DNA of 64,000 bases, from positions 682,001-746,000 of the forward strand of contig KZ111159.1 of assembly GCA_002077045.2 (NCBI GenBank), read 5' to 3'. A model generated the notes under the pieces. It did no database searches. It was not told the DNA's origin and was given only the letters and a program-made list of their open reading frames with translations. This DNA comes from Rachicladosporium sp. CCFEE 5018 (Eukaryota; Ascomycota; Dothideomycetes; Cladosporiales; Cladosporiaceae). Both the position numbers and the translations under genes were made by a program. Shown here in pieces: positions 54,112-64,000 of the stretch. The first letter of the stretch is position 1. Every line of letters begins with the position of its first letter.

Positions 54112-55436
54112 CTAGGAGTCAACTTCCATTGCAGTACCGTTCGGCCCCAGGCCCTCTGCTTCCTCCTGCAATCCAGGCAAGTACGCACTGCTCTGGCACC
54201 CAGGGCAGTTGTGCGCCACCTCATGGCAGAAGACGTCGCAGTCGATGCAGAAGTGATTCTGGCACGTCTCACACTCGTATCTGCTTGACTCACTCGCGCC
54301 ATCTGCCCGCTTCGACCGCGCATGCGCTTTGCCGTCGGTCGCGCCATTCGTTGCTTCGTGGTGCGCGGGGACTGGCGGAAAGGGCGATTGACAGCCGAAA
54401 CATTGCTTCGTGCCTTTCTCTTCGGCACGTCTCCACGGTACCTCGATCCAGTTGCGCAGAGGGAAGAGGTGGTGATATGAGCGGGCCAGATGCGTCGACA
54501 GAATGAGTGTGAGGTCGCACGTCGGACAAGTGGCGGGTAGATTGCAGACCTTGGCTTTACATCGGCTGCACAGATATCCACCTCGAGTCAGCTCGCCGTG
54601 ACAGGCACAAAGCGTAGGCTTCTCCTCCGTGATCCGCGATGGGAAGCCCATCATGAGCAATGTCGCCTGACTTCGCTTTTGCGCATCGGCATCAGTNNNN
54701 NNNNNNNNNNNNNNNNNNNNNNNNNNNNNNNNNNNNNNNNNNNNNNNNNNNNNNNNNNNNNNNNNNNNNNNNNNNNNNNNNNNNNNNNNNNNNNNNCCCG
54801 GATCGCTGGTCAGCAGTGCGCCGAGGATGATCACCACCTCTCGAGTGCCATGCGATGGGGTGTGATACAACGCAGCTCGGGCCATCTCGAGTGCGTTCTG
54901 CAAAGATGGGTTGCCTTTCGGCTCTCGTCCACGTAGCTCCCGCACAGCGCTGATGTGATTATTCGGATTGCCACCCATGTCGCTGATACGTTCCGCGACA
55001 CCATCACGCATACCAAGTATGCCAAGTTGCGAGATCGGGTTCTGTTCGAAGTACTCCTGGACGAAGGCGACTGTGTACGTGAGCGTAAGTAGATGGCGAG
55101 TCGGCCGCAGGTCCTTCTCGATCATCGCTACGGATTGGTCGAGTATCAGCACGGTATGCCGGATGATGCCTCTCTGAAGTGGCGTCGTGTCCTTCAGGAG
55201 TCTGCACGCAGAGTCAGTGGAATTAATCTGGAAGAGATGGCATGCAGTTCCTACCTCCGCCTTTTGTTCGCCTCTTCGATTCCGCCAAGTGCACCCTCGA
55301 TACCATCGCCTCCGTCGCCGAGATCCCAAGTTCTAGACGCGGTAGCCTCCCATCGCGCCTGGACTCGTTGCTTAGGCTTCGATGCTGCTGCTCTGCCTCG
55401 CCCAGTCACAACATCTTCGTCCGATGAGTCCGCCAT
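54112..55436 (-). CDS. SSL1: TFIIH subunit p44 / Ssl1 (internal gap)
   Basis: Ssl1 is a core subunit of TFIIH that stimulates the Rad3/XPD helicase in transcription initiation and nucleotide-excision repair. The ATG at 55436 begins MADSSDEDVVTGRGRAA. An intron at 55202-55254 is followed by the von Willebrand A-like domain (HTVLILDQSVAMIEKDLRPT, YTVAFVQEYFEQNPISQLG, HTPSHGTREVVIILGALLTS). A 100-N gap interrupts the domain at 54697-54796. After it come ATLLMMGFPSRI and the first zinc-binding part (LCACHGELTRGGYLCSRC and TCPTCDLTLILSTHLARSYH). The C-terminal C4C4 finger has KQCFGCQSPF and then YECETCQNHFCIDCDVFCHE. Family comparison suggests about 65-70 residues are missing at the gap, more than 100 bases can hold. 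The gene should be intact in the organism. Confidence 0.92.
54697..54796. other. Assembly gap (100 N)
   Basis: A run of exactly 100 N inside the SSL1 vWA domain, probably a placeholder for an unknown length. Confidence 0.99.
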
Positions 55437-55911
55437 GATACGCTGATGGTGGATGCTTCAGAAAAGTCCACAATGAGGCTGAGAGCACTCTACAGTAGCC
55501 ACAGAACTCGTTGATCTGCTCCGCTATTGAGGTTTCCGAGGCACAGCGCGAGCTGGCCTATATCACAACGTCTCAGCCCATGCTTGTAATTGCATGGTCA
55601 GAATGTACGAAGTCTGCAGATGCCAGAGTGTGAGTGAAGTACAAGACTATGACTAAGCGACGCCAAGCCCCAGGGTCCCTGCGCGAGCCTCACTCAGTTT
55701 GGGCGCAAGAGGCAGCAGAACAAACTGTCGCAATAACTTCACCTCTCTCAGATACCAAGCACTCACCTCACTGTGCTAAATCGCGAGTGAATTATACGCA
55801 AGAGACAAAGATCGCCGTCACACCCTCCTCTCCACCGCCAGCAGAGGGGCACACCGCAATCTAGACCCCACCAACACCACCTCTCCCTTATCCGCTGACA
55901 CCACTGCGAAC
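55437..55911. promoter_or_regulatory. Divergent promoter region, SSL1 / Rab11
   Basis: This 0.47 kb region separates two divergently transcribed housekeeping genes. The 60 bases before the Rab ATG are rich in C and A, a usual leader composition here. No TATA box is visible. Confidence 0.45.
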
Positions 55912-56687
55912 ATGGCCAATGATGAGTACGATGTATGTAAACATTTCAGCAAATACCCGTGATCATGTAACTAGTCCCTAACAACCATCTTAGTTCCTCT
56001 TCAAGGTCGTCCTGATAGGAGACTCCGGCGTCGGCAAATCCAACCTCCTCTCACGATTCACGCGCAACGAGTTCAACCTCGACAGCAAGTCCACAATCGG
56101 CGTCGAGTTCGCCACCCGCAGCATCACAGTCGACAACAAGACCATCAAAGCCCAGATCTGGGACACGGCAGGCCAGGAGCGCTACCGCGCCATCACGAGC
56201 GCATACTACCGCGGCGCAGTGGGCGCGCTGCTCGTCTACGATATCAGCAAGCACCAGACGTACGAGAACGTCACGCGCTGGCTGAAGGAGCTGAGGGATC
56301 ATGCAGACACTAATATTGTGATTATGTTGGTGGGTAACAAGAGCGATTTGAGGCATCTGAGGGCTGTGCCTACAGAGGAGGCGAAGGAGTTTGCTAGTCA
56401 GAATGGGTTGAGCTTCATTGAGACTTCGGCGCTTGATGCGAGTAATGTGGAGTTGGCGTTCCAGAACGAACTTACAGGTGAGTTGGGCGTGGCTGGAATG
56501 CAGTTGCCATGGAAAATGAGCTGGGCAAGAACGGAAGACTGACAAGCTTGCAGAGATCTACCGCATCGTCTCATCGAAAGCACTGGATCAAGGCGAAGCG
56601 ACCAACGCGCCAGGGCCAGGCACATCAGTCCCACTTGGGCCGAGCAACCCACCTGGCGATGCAAGCAAGAAGGGACAATGCTGCTAA
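55912..56687 (+). CDS. Rab GTPase, Rab11/Ypt3 (Ypt31/32) type
   Basis: This small GTPase acts in trans-Golgi and recycling-endosome traffic towards the growing tip. Three exons with introns at 55933-55993 and 56478-56553 give 212 residues. The first exon has only seven codons (MANDEYD). GTP-binding motifs are complete: [19 protein letters not shown], the effector loop [39 protein letters not shown] and [16 protein letters not shown]. The Rab11-specific [14 protein letters not shown] wording and the LFKVVLIGD start fit this class. The C-terminal KKGQCC supplies two cysteines for geranylgeranylation. The family and role are firm. Confidence 0.96.
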
Positions 56688-56988
56688 GTGGCTGCTCCAT
56701 CATCTTGTGCTGTGGACTATACTGCAATCTTGTCCGCGGCCGACAGGGCTTTACTTGCGCGGCTGGAGCTATCGCCTGCGGCGTGTAGGCGTATGGTGTT
56801 GGCATTGCTGAGCGATATACTGCTTGTACTGAGGGTGCCTTTCACGTTAGCATGGCAGGTAGCAAATGTCATTCATGATCGTTTCATTTGAGATGTATCA
56901 GTCTATCGCCAATCTCTGCCATCCTGTGAAGCTTCGGTCAGGCTCAACCGACTGAACTATGGTAAGGCTGCTTGTGTTTCGCACACGC
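56688..56988. other. Intergenic, 0.3 kb
   Basis: This is the spacer between the convergent Rab11 gene and the orphan gene. Nothing was recognised. Confidence 0.4.
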
Positions 56989-58010
56989 CTAGTCCAGTGA
57001 CCATCCCGTGCTCTCATGTCCGTCGCAACCCTCATGGCCTATCGTCTGGAAGTTTAGTGATGCTAAACCTCTTTTGTACGCACATTTTATGCGGAACCGA
57101 GGCCGTGCGTCTGGAATGTCAAGTCCATCAACCTGGACTCCGGGGTACTTCGCTCTAATGTCCGTCAACTTCTGCGCTGCACCGGCAAGCTTCGCCCTTT
57201 CCCTCGCTAAGATTAGACGAATAGATTTCAGCGCTCTGGCTTCCTTAGAAATCGCAGGCTTCTTGGTGGTGAGATCTTCAACCGCCCCTGTGATCTCTGC
57301 AATGGTCTGTTGTTGGATTGCCCGCATAACGGTACCAAACCTTTTAAAGGCTTCAACGATCTCGCGTTCCAGCTCAAGCAGAGGTTTCTCATGAAGTCGC
57401 TTGTCTTTGAAGTGATCATTCAGCTCGAGCAGGAGTTGGGTCTTCTGGCCCGTGCCCCGGATGTTCGCTCCATCTTCATAGTCAGACTTCATCTCTTTCC
57501 TGAAGTAGACAGTTTCGTGGTCCAGGATGGCATCTAGTCTGGTGTTTGTCAAACGACGAGCCAGGTCTTGTGATCGACTCTGGTAGGCGGTACGCATCCC
57601 CTGATTCTTAACAACAACGCGATGTCGTGAAGAGCACCTGGAGCCAACGACACCCCCAACCCGTCAGACTCAAGCTGCGGTGGAACTGCCATCATCCTCC
57701 GCTCCAATTTCGATGCAACGTTCTGAGATGCTCCGTCCACAGTACTTGGTGGTCGGTTCCATGCAGGCACGATGTAGTCGCTCACGCAACCTCTCATAAA
57801 GCGCTCATTCCAGAGAGTAGGTAGAAAGGTAGAATGGATCCTTATAACATCCTCGCCGCCCTCACGAGAGCTAGTATCCTTAGTAAACTCTTCTGTTATC
57901 CTCAGTATTCTTAGTATGTTCTTCCTATACTTATGGACCTTAATAAACTCAGCGACAATGTTTTCGTAACGTACTGCAGTGCGGTGGCGAGCTCTACATC
58001 TATGACAGCT
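56989..58010 (-). pseudogene. Orphan gene with a frameshift and AT-rich upstream open frame
   Basis: Two overlapping frames belong together. The first, with an ATG at 57797, reads MRGCVSDYIVPAWNRPPSTV and continues to APGALHDIALL. The second continues with KNQGMRTAYQSRSQDLARRL, LELNDHFKDKRLHEKPLLEL and a coiled-coil-like Lys/Glu/Arg helix, ending GHESTGWSLD. They join only through a one-base frameshift near 57615; no intron fits in the 20 or so bases available. Upstream of 57797 the first frame remains open to 58010 with no ATG. There it reads YENIVAEFIKVHKYRKNILR and ILRITEEFTKDTSSREGGED with ATA, CTA and AGA codons that are rare elsewhere in the window. I do not recognise the family. It could be a decayed gene, one with an unplaced first exon, or a sequencing error at the shift. 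Confidence 0.45.
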
Positions 58011-58671
58011 CTAGCCGTTATAGACATTAACGGCGTGCTAGTAGGACTTCCGTGTATGCGGGTACACCGCTTGAAGAGCCATGCTGCGTCACTCAGGTAT
58101 GTGAGCATATGGCAGATCGCCTCATTGCTACGATCGCAAGTCGAAATTCGCGCGGCCACCAGATCGGAGGCAGTACGATACGAGCATACCTGTACTACTG
58201 TGTTTTGAATTACTTAGCTTTGCGCTCACCTGTCACCATTGCCTCCAATGACGATAGCAGCCTCTCCAGGATGAAAGTCTGGACTCCACTCGCGGCTGGC
58301 TGGGTCAGGATATGGGCCCGCCTGTGAGGGGCGGAGCAAGGTTCGAGAGACTACTGCAGTGGTCGAGAGCAAGATGCATGACCTGGACTGCTGCGGGCGC
58401 CCTTCGTGCAGCTATTTGTCGTGGGCACGAAGGCTCTTCCAGCTAGTGCTGTCCGCCAAGATATTGTTCGAGGCCAACAGCGCGTTGTCAAGGAGTGTAG
58501 CATGTACACGCACGACTAGTTCCATGCCACTCATGTGACCATGTCCCGCTAGTGTTCCTTAGCATGGGTCCTTCGGGCCCTGCTCGTAGGAGACATATAT
58601 TCTGTGCCCAGTGCCCTGACTTGGTCTGTTGCACCTTCCACTCCAGATCACACTCTCGCTTCTCTTCGGCC
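58011..58671. other. Intergenic, promoter of secreted-protein gene
   Basis: These 0.66 kb lie between the orphan frame and the secreted-protein gene. A TATATT-like element near 58590 is about 80 bp before the ATG at 58672. No exon was recognised. Confidence 0.4.
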
Positions 58672-59631
58672 ATGTTGCTCATCGCCGTCCTAGCCGCCAT
58701 TCTCCCACTCGCAACGGCACTTCCAGCGCCTGCGCAGTGTACTTGCAAAGCTGGTACAAAGATCCCCTTGAATTTCACCTTCGGAGCGAGTGTCCCTGTG
58801 ATTGCCGACGCATCAGCGTTTGTGCAATATGCTGGTTATTATTGGCAACTACCCCTAGCCGCCTCGAGTGGTCGCGCGGTGTCCTTCCTTGGCAATTACA
58901 ATGGCAGTAAAGCGTGGGATTCGCAAATTAGTACCACAACGAATTCGACTTCGATTCAGGGCGGCGGACCATCGTATGCCAATGCCTCGTCCTCTGCCGA
59001 TAGTACTACCCTGATCTCAATGACGTACTCGTCCGGAAATGCATCCTCGTAAGTCGGTCAGAGTGAGATGCTTCCGGCGGCTCGAGTGCTGACAATACGT
59101 CCCAGTGCCACCGGTGCAGCTTACGGGAGTGGAAGCACTTCCTCGACATCATCCTCGGGCGCAGCAAACTCCACAGCTATCGCGGTGGCTAACGCCGAGG
59201 GCGTGGTCGCCATTGGCACTTCGGCCAACACAGTCTCCGCCGCTGATCAGCAATCACTCGAGAACGCACGGCAAGCTGCAGCCGCAAGCTCCTGCGCAGC
59301 AGAGAATGAGGGCGCAAAATCATCTGCAGAGCTCGACACCATGGTGCAATATACGACTGCAACTGGCGTGCAATTCACGAGCGTGGCGTTTGCAGCCTGC
59401 CAGGCTGGTTTCATGGGACCTACCACGGATGCGAGCAGTGCCTCTAGTGGCAGCCAGGCGAGTGTCTCCAGCGTGAGCTCGACTGTGAGCTGCAATGGAA
59501 TAGTCAGTACTCAGCAGACGCAGTCGACGCAGTTCAAGCTGAGTGTACAAGGCATCTATACTTGCGGCGGTGCTGGATTCCAAGGCGCCATAATTGGGCA
59601 GAGAGTGGCCAAGAGTCTATCGTATTGCTAG
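58672..59631 (+). CDS. Secreted Ser/Ala-rich protein, unknown function
   Basis: Two exons with an intron at 59049-59105 give 300 residues. Residues 1-17 are a signal peptide (MLLIAVLAAILPLATALPAP). The mature protein starts with two close cysteines (AQCTCKAGTKIPLNFTFG), and a Gly/Ser/Thr-rich middle carries several N-glycosylation sequons (NYNGSKAW, NSTS, YANASSS, GNASS, ANSTA). A more ordered C-terminal half follows (LENARQAAAASSCAAENEGA, FTSVAFAACQAGFMG, VSCNGIVSTQQTQSTQFKLS, YTCGGAGFQGAIIGQRVAKS), with about five further cysteines. There is no GPI signal or transmembrane segment. It may be a cell-wall or extracellular-matrix protein; an effector role is possible but unsupported. Confidence 0.72.
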
Positions 59632-59929
59632 AGCTTGAGTACTTAAGTAGTACTTTTGGGTATAAGGTTAGATCTTCCCTTCGGCTGAGTCTCGCAAAGC
59701 CTCTGGGGCCATGGTGACACGCACCTGGTCGGTGTCGTCCAAGCCTGGAATCGGTCGTCTCATCAATTATCTGGACCACTCGGCCAACAACGCATACCCA
59801 GATCGTCAACCATGTTTGCGCATTCGAGTAGTCTTGATGTTGTGTCGCCTGTGCTGTAGAGACTTTCAGCTACTTATAGTTAATTGTGTAACAGTGTCTT
59901 GACATGTTGACCTACATCACCTTGCGCAC
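59632..59929. other. Intergenic, 0.3 kb
   Basis: This is the 3' flank of the secreted-protein gene, ending near the decayed tail of the GTPase copy. Nothing was recognised. Confidence 0.35.
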
Positions 59930-61014
59930 AAGTCAACAGAGACTCGGCAGCTTAGGCGACAGGCTTGAGATTGGTAGTGGCTTCAGCCGTTGCAAGAACG
60001 CTAATGGCGTATCGGCAGAAAGCTGCAGCTTGCGTGAGTCGCCTTTCAAGCCCTGAGCTTGCAAGGCTTGCCGAGTCTATGCCAACTTTTTGTCCAACAA
60101 TGGCTTCGAAGAATGGTCGAAGTTCGCCCTCAATGTCTGTTTTGCGGCTTTTTCGGACGCAAGCTCAGGCCTGTCCTTGAAACCAGACTGCGGAAGCTTT
60201 TGACTGCTGACGTTGCCATCTTGGTAAAGTATTTCTGGTCTCCCGCACTCCAGTCATTGTCCCGTTGGAAGTGCCATAGTTCGTAAGCGCCTATGCGACC
60301 GGTCAGTAGCGCGTTGCATTCGAGATCAGATGGGTACAAAATCTCGGCGCCGTATGTCGATGTTTGGCCGGCGACCTTGTCCATGTAGACAGTAATTACA
60401 CTTGTGCAGGCTTCGCCAACGTCAGCCTAGGCAATAAATCAGCGTCCTGGACAAGGAAAGACCCAGAATATACACACAACTACGGCGATGTTCTTATCCA
60501 ACATCGCGTTGAGCACTGAGCTTTTGCCTGCGCTGAAGTCAGATAGTTCGCGAAGCTCATCGCCAGTACACGTACCCGCAACCATGGGCCCCACGAGAGC
60601 GTAGGTCGGCTTCTTCATGCCTTGATTCGAGGAGATCTTCGCCGCCCACAGCAGACTGTAGGTCAGTCTATCGATGTCATGTTCATGTTCTCCGATCACG
60701 TCCGTGACGGCTTCGAAGGATGCGGTGTTGTCCTCGGTAATATTGCGCCATTCGAGGTCCCATGCCGGATGCTTGGGCAGCGCCTCTATCCTTTCGGTAT
60801 AAAATGGCTGCCGCTCGTCGGTATCGCTATCGTTAAGATCGCTGTTGCTGTCTTCGACATCCTCATCACTGGCATCAAGTACCGTATCACTGGCCACCTC
60901 CCCATCGTCATCAGTGGTGTCTTCCTTCTTCGGGCGAGTGGGTGGTGGCAAGCCCTTGCGCTGACTAGCAGTCGCATCTTCGCGCTTGCGCTTCGTTGCT
61001 GTAGTGGAGCTCAT
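59930..61014 (-). pseudogene. Truncated and decayed SLIP-GC/dynamin-like large GTPase
   Basis: The ATG at 61014 begins an acidic, basic-patched N-terminus (KRKREDATASQRK), then HPAWDLEWRNITEDNTASFE and YALVGPM. An intron at 60528-60575 splices to complete a Walker A of form GPMVAGKSS; a second intron (60427-60477) leads to ADVGEACTSVITVYM. The frame ends at 60130 after 261 residues, far short of the family's usual 700 or more, with no DLPG or KxD motif. Beyond a frameshift near 60185, another frame reads KDRPELASEKAAKQTLRANF, meets a TAG, and continues LSADTPLAFLQRLKPLPISS until about 59930. These look like remnants of the normal GTPase sequence. The intact relative lies 0.5 kb upstream on the same strand. 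A short protein could still be expressed, but GTPase activity is unlikely. Confidence 0.7.
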
Positions 61015-61548
61015 ACTGCGCTAAGCGATCTATGTACTATCATCAAATGTCTGAGTGTATACTTGATAGCGAAGTAGCAGCTCGGTGTGGTGAGACAAGG
61101 AGTGTCGAGTGGTGCGAGGCATACGCAGAGTGGCTCGCATGGTCGCCGCACATCCACATGATCGTGAAAGCACATGCGTTGAATTCTGTGACAGCCCGGC
61201 TCCAGTAGTGAGTGATAGGGCGCCTTCGAGTGAAGGACGTATATTGTGCGCGAGTGATGAGCGGTCCTGGGAACCAGGAGCCTGCGCCTCGACGCCAGAG
61301 TTATCGTGAACAGAGCTGCGTGAGATGATGAGAGACTTGTGATGCCACTCGCCTTTTATTGGTCCACGGAGCAGCTACTACCTTCACTCCGCACACTGTG
61401 TGTACCGCAAGTCCGCTTCTTACCCGGTATGGCCCCCTTTGGACACCTAGCATGCCCACCCCAGTCTTGGGCTCTGTCGCCCAAATCCCATGATGCTGAG
61501 TCCCACCCACTCCGGTCCTTCACAGTCAATCTCCCGCCCTTCTCTCAC
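61015..61548. other. Intergenic between the two GTPase genes
   Basis: This 0.5 kb spacer should contain the promoter of the truncated copy and the terminator of the intact one. No exon was recognised. Confidence 0.4.
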
Positions 61549-64000
61549 TCAGAGGTCGTGATACGTCTTGTTGCTCTCATGAATCTTCTTGATCCCATTG
61601 AACTCCCTGACGAAGCCAGGCAGCTCCTTCGCAAGCTTCAAGCGCGCTGCAGTCTCGTCCTCAGTCTCGGTGTGGTCTTCCTGCTGCATCTTGGCCATCA
61701 TCTGGTCCACGATGCTTGTCAGTATCGTGTCAACCGGTCCGTGGACGGAGTCAGCCTGCTTGTGGACTGCGGCCTTAAGCGCCTCCTCCATGGCCTTTTC
61801 AGCCTTTTCAAGTGGCGTATCCTGCGTAAGGTACGTTTCGATGAGCTCCTTAAGACGTGCGCCAACGCCTTTGCCCTTCTCGCCCTTGCCTTTGTCATAG
61901 CAAGGTTTCATGGCTTCTGTGAAGTACGCGCCGTTCGTGTCAGTAGTCGCATTAATGCGGACCTGGGCCACCTCAGCCTCGTAAGTTCGCTTCGCCTTCT
62001 TGTACGCGTTGTTGATGAGGACGCTACGAGACTTGAGGATCTCGGCGAAGATCGTCTCGGAGACGGCCATGCCTGCTGGGTTCGCCGCGAGTAGCTGCGG
62101 CAGCTTCTTGACTTCCTCAATCATCTTGTGCACACACGCGTTATAAGCTTCGCTCTGCAAAGTGCGAGCTGCTGCCCACGCGGACTTGAAGACCTCCTCG
62201 GTCTGGTAGGCCAGAAGAAGCTCGTTCCAGCACTCTGGTTTGACCCTCGCAGTCCCATGCTTGCCGTTGTGTGCGAAGAACACCATGAGCTGCGAGGCCG
62301 ATCGCATGCCGATGACGTTCTTGATGACCTTGAGTCCGGCACGCAGAGAGGCGGGCAACTCCGCCATCACCTTCTCGAACAGTCTCGCAAAAATCCTCAT
62401 AGTCTCGCGCTCTGCGGCGTCTACAAGCTTCTTCCAGTGCGCCGGCCAGGTCTTGACGACCTCGAGCATCATGTCCAACTGCTTGGAGGGGCAGTGCTCG
62501 ACATAGAGCTGCAGTGCGCTGTGGAAGTTCGGGATCTCTCCCAGGATAAGATTGTCGTCCGCTTGAGTGATCCCGGGTGCTGCAAGCGCCCGCAGATACG
62601 TGCGTACGGCTATGATCCCGGTATCATCCGGACAGACGGGTAGGCTGGACGATACGCCCTCTGCCTCGCCGGGTTGCAGCCACTGACGGTACCACGCATT
62701 GGAAACGCCCATGATCCTCAACTTCTTGCCAGCGGGAAGGTGTTTGTTCTTGTCTTGGATTATGCTTGTCTTGATCCAATTGAAGCGTGCATCGCTTAGA
62801 CACATGTTGCAAAGCCGTTCAAGCTCTGCCATACGCGTCGTGATATCGTGGAGCCTGATTTTGTTATCGGGTTCCAAGTCATTGCCCCTCTCAGCGCGAA
62901 GCGTCTTGCGCTCGATCATCAGCAATGCGCGTTCCTCACAGTACTCGTTGTAGTCGCCAATGCTTTGACCCTTCCGTGGCATATCCTTGGCGAGACCTGC
63001 TCCTAGACCGGTGTCGTTCTTCGAGATAATGATCGCAAGTCTAGAGGCCAGGCTGTCCGCAGTGGCGAATTTTTCCGCAAAGACGCCGACAATCCGCTCG
63101 ACTTCGGGATTTGCAATGGCACGCTCGGCGGGCACAACGCACAACAATGCATCAACGCTCGAGAAATGCTTGTCAGTCATGTCGACTCGCAGCTGGTTGG
63201 TGTCCGTGACTCCTGCAGCTGGTTAGCGAGACGCTTTGGTCACTCCAGACACCGATCAGGTCGAGACTTACCTGGCAAGTCGAGCATAGTCACATACTTC
63301 AGGATCTCGGACTTCTTGTCGCCAACACTGTGTAATCTGTGGTTAGCGCTCATGCCACACAGCGCGTTATAAAGGCCATTGCTTACTATGCCTCAGCGAC
63401 CAAAGGCCACATAGAGCCCATGTCTTTGCTGTGGTCCGAGTCGGTGAGCTCCAGGAGTTCAGCCTTGAGATCCTCCGGCGAATCGGTCTCGAAGAACCGG
63501 CATGGCAATCCGTCGATAGTCTGCAAGGTCGCGAAATGTTCCTTGACCCAGCCCATCATCTGATCGAGTGGGTCAATCTTCGCCTGTCGTTTGGTCCGCA
63601 GGAAATTGGCCACGGCGCCGGGCGATGAACACTCTTTCTTATTGCGAAAGATGACGTAGAAAGTGTTTTGCGCAGTACTGGCCAGGTTGCCGAATTCGAT
63701 CTTAGTCGTAGCGTCCCACTCCTCTTGTGGGTCGAAATGATACATGTAGTACTGTGACAGCTGAGTACGAAGTAGCCGGCGAATCTCGGACAACTTCATG
63801 TACACAACCTTGCCGGCGTATGCGAGCGCTTGTCCAGGGATCTCGCACATGTAGAACATGGGAATATTTGTGCAGGCATCGCCAGATGATCCCTGCGCCA
63901 CTGATCAGCATCTGAGAATAAGCCTGGTCGTATATGATACGTACAGTACGAGCCAGATCATCCTCGTCCATGATCGAGTTCTGCGTCGAGCTCTTGCCTG
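61549..64000 (-). CDS. SLIP-GC/dynamin-like large GTPase, partial at window edge
   Basis: The gene enters from the right edge inside its Walker A (GKSSTQNSIMDEDDLART). Introns at 63893-63944, 63328-63386 and 63213-63271 give a continuous frame to the stop at 61549, about 760 residues visible. Motifs after the P-loop are DACTNIPMFYMCEI in the switch region, EILKYVTMLDLPGVTDTNQL with the DxxG motif (DLPG), and SRLAIIISKNDTGLGAGLAK with the NKxD-like base-recognition motif SKND. A long helical region follows (DYNEYCEERALLMIERKTLR through KELIETYLTQDTPLEKAEKA). This is the layout of dynamin-superfamily proteins annotated as nuclear GTPase SLIP-GC-like, which are expanded in filamentous fungi and of unknown role. 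The N-terminal part, including the start, lies beyond position 64000. Confidence 0.82.

Noticed and set aside
1..64000. tRNA, rRNA, CRISPR or intact transposon
   Set aside because: I scanned by eye for tRNA B-box sequences, array-like repeats, terminal repeats and transposase or reverse-transcriptase motifs and found none convincing. A tRNA scan and repeat search would be decisive.

Overview
The window is eukaryotic nuclear DNA from a filamentous ascomycete. The best fit is a dothideomycete, perhaps Mycosphaerellales or Teratosphaeriaceae; that rank is inferred from gene content and was not tested. The main evidence is the short GT..AG introns (mostly 48-118 bp, with branch-like CTGAC or CTAAC motifs), compact genes on both strands, and typical fungal families: a Pmt2 mannosyltransferase, homoaconitase, an EglB-like GH5 cellulase with a CBM1, an Spt23/Mga2-like factor and an Atg37-like protein. 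There is no operon structure, CRISPR array, rRNA or recognisable tRNA. Two 100-N blocks (27725-27824 and 54697-54796) mark assembly gaps, and both interrupt a gene.

Layout. 0.4-8 kb: PMT2 and an MFS sugar transporter (both minus) and a small coiled-coil protein (plus). 8.5-10.5 kb: a cytosolic Hsp70 with a heat-shock element upstream. 11-16 kb: a possible small unannotated gene, then the YHM2 citrate/oxoglutarate carrier and mitochondrial citrate synthase, both minus. 16-26 kb: a CID-RRM transcription-termination factor, divergently arranged LYS4 (homoaconitase) and SER1 (phosphoserine aminotransferase), then the cellulase. 27-38 kb: an alkaline phosphatase cut by the first gap, a Zn-cluster-less transcription-factor-like protein, a bifunctional PFK-2/FBPase-2, a broken SnoaL-like gene and the Spt23/Mga2-like protein. 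39-52 kb: a small conserved protein, a DHA1 drug-type transporter, a family III CoA-transferase, an Atg37-like acyl-CoA-binding protein, a large nuclear protein and a one-TM protein. 52.5-64 kb: a BTB gene with an in-frame stop, TFIIH subunit SSL1 (with a gap), a Rab11/Ypt3 GTPase, a frameshifted orphan gene, a secreted protein, and two related dynamin-like (SLIP-GC-type) GTPase genes. One GTPase copy is truncated and decayed; the other runs off the right edge.

Functional picture. The left two thirds is housekeeping metabolism and gene expression. Mitochondrial carbon metabolism is well represented: citrate synthesis, citrate exchange and homocitrate conversion towards lysine. The right end, with damaged genes, unusual codon use and duplicated large GTPases, looks like an accessory, faster-evolving region. 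No clearly new biological system is demonstrated. The strongest leads are the GTPase pair, the BTB gene with its in-frame TGA, the AT-rich orphan frame, and the ankyrin-less Mga2-like protein.
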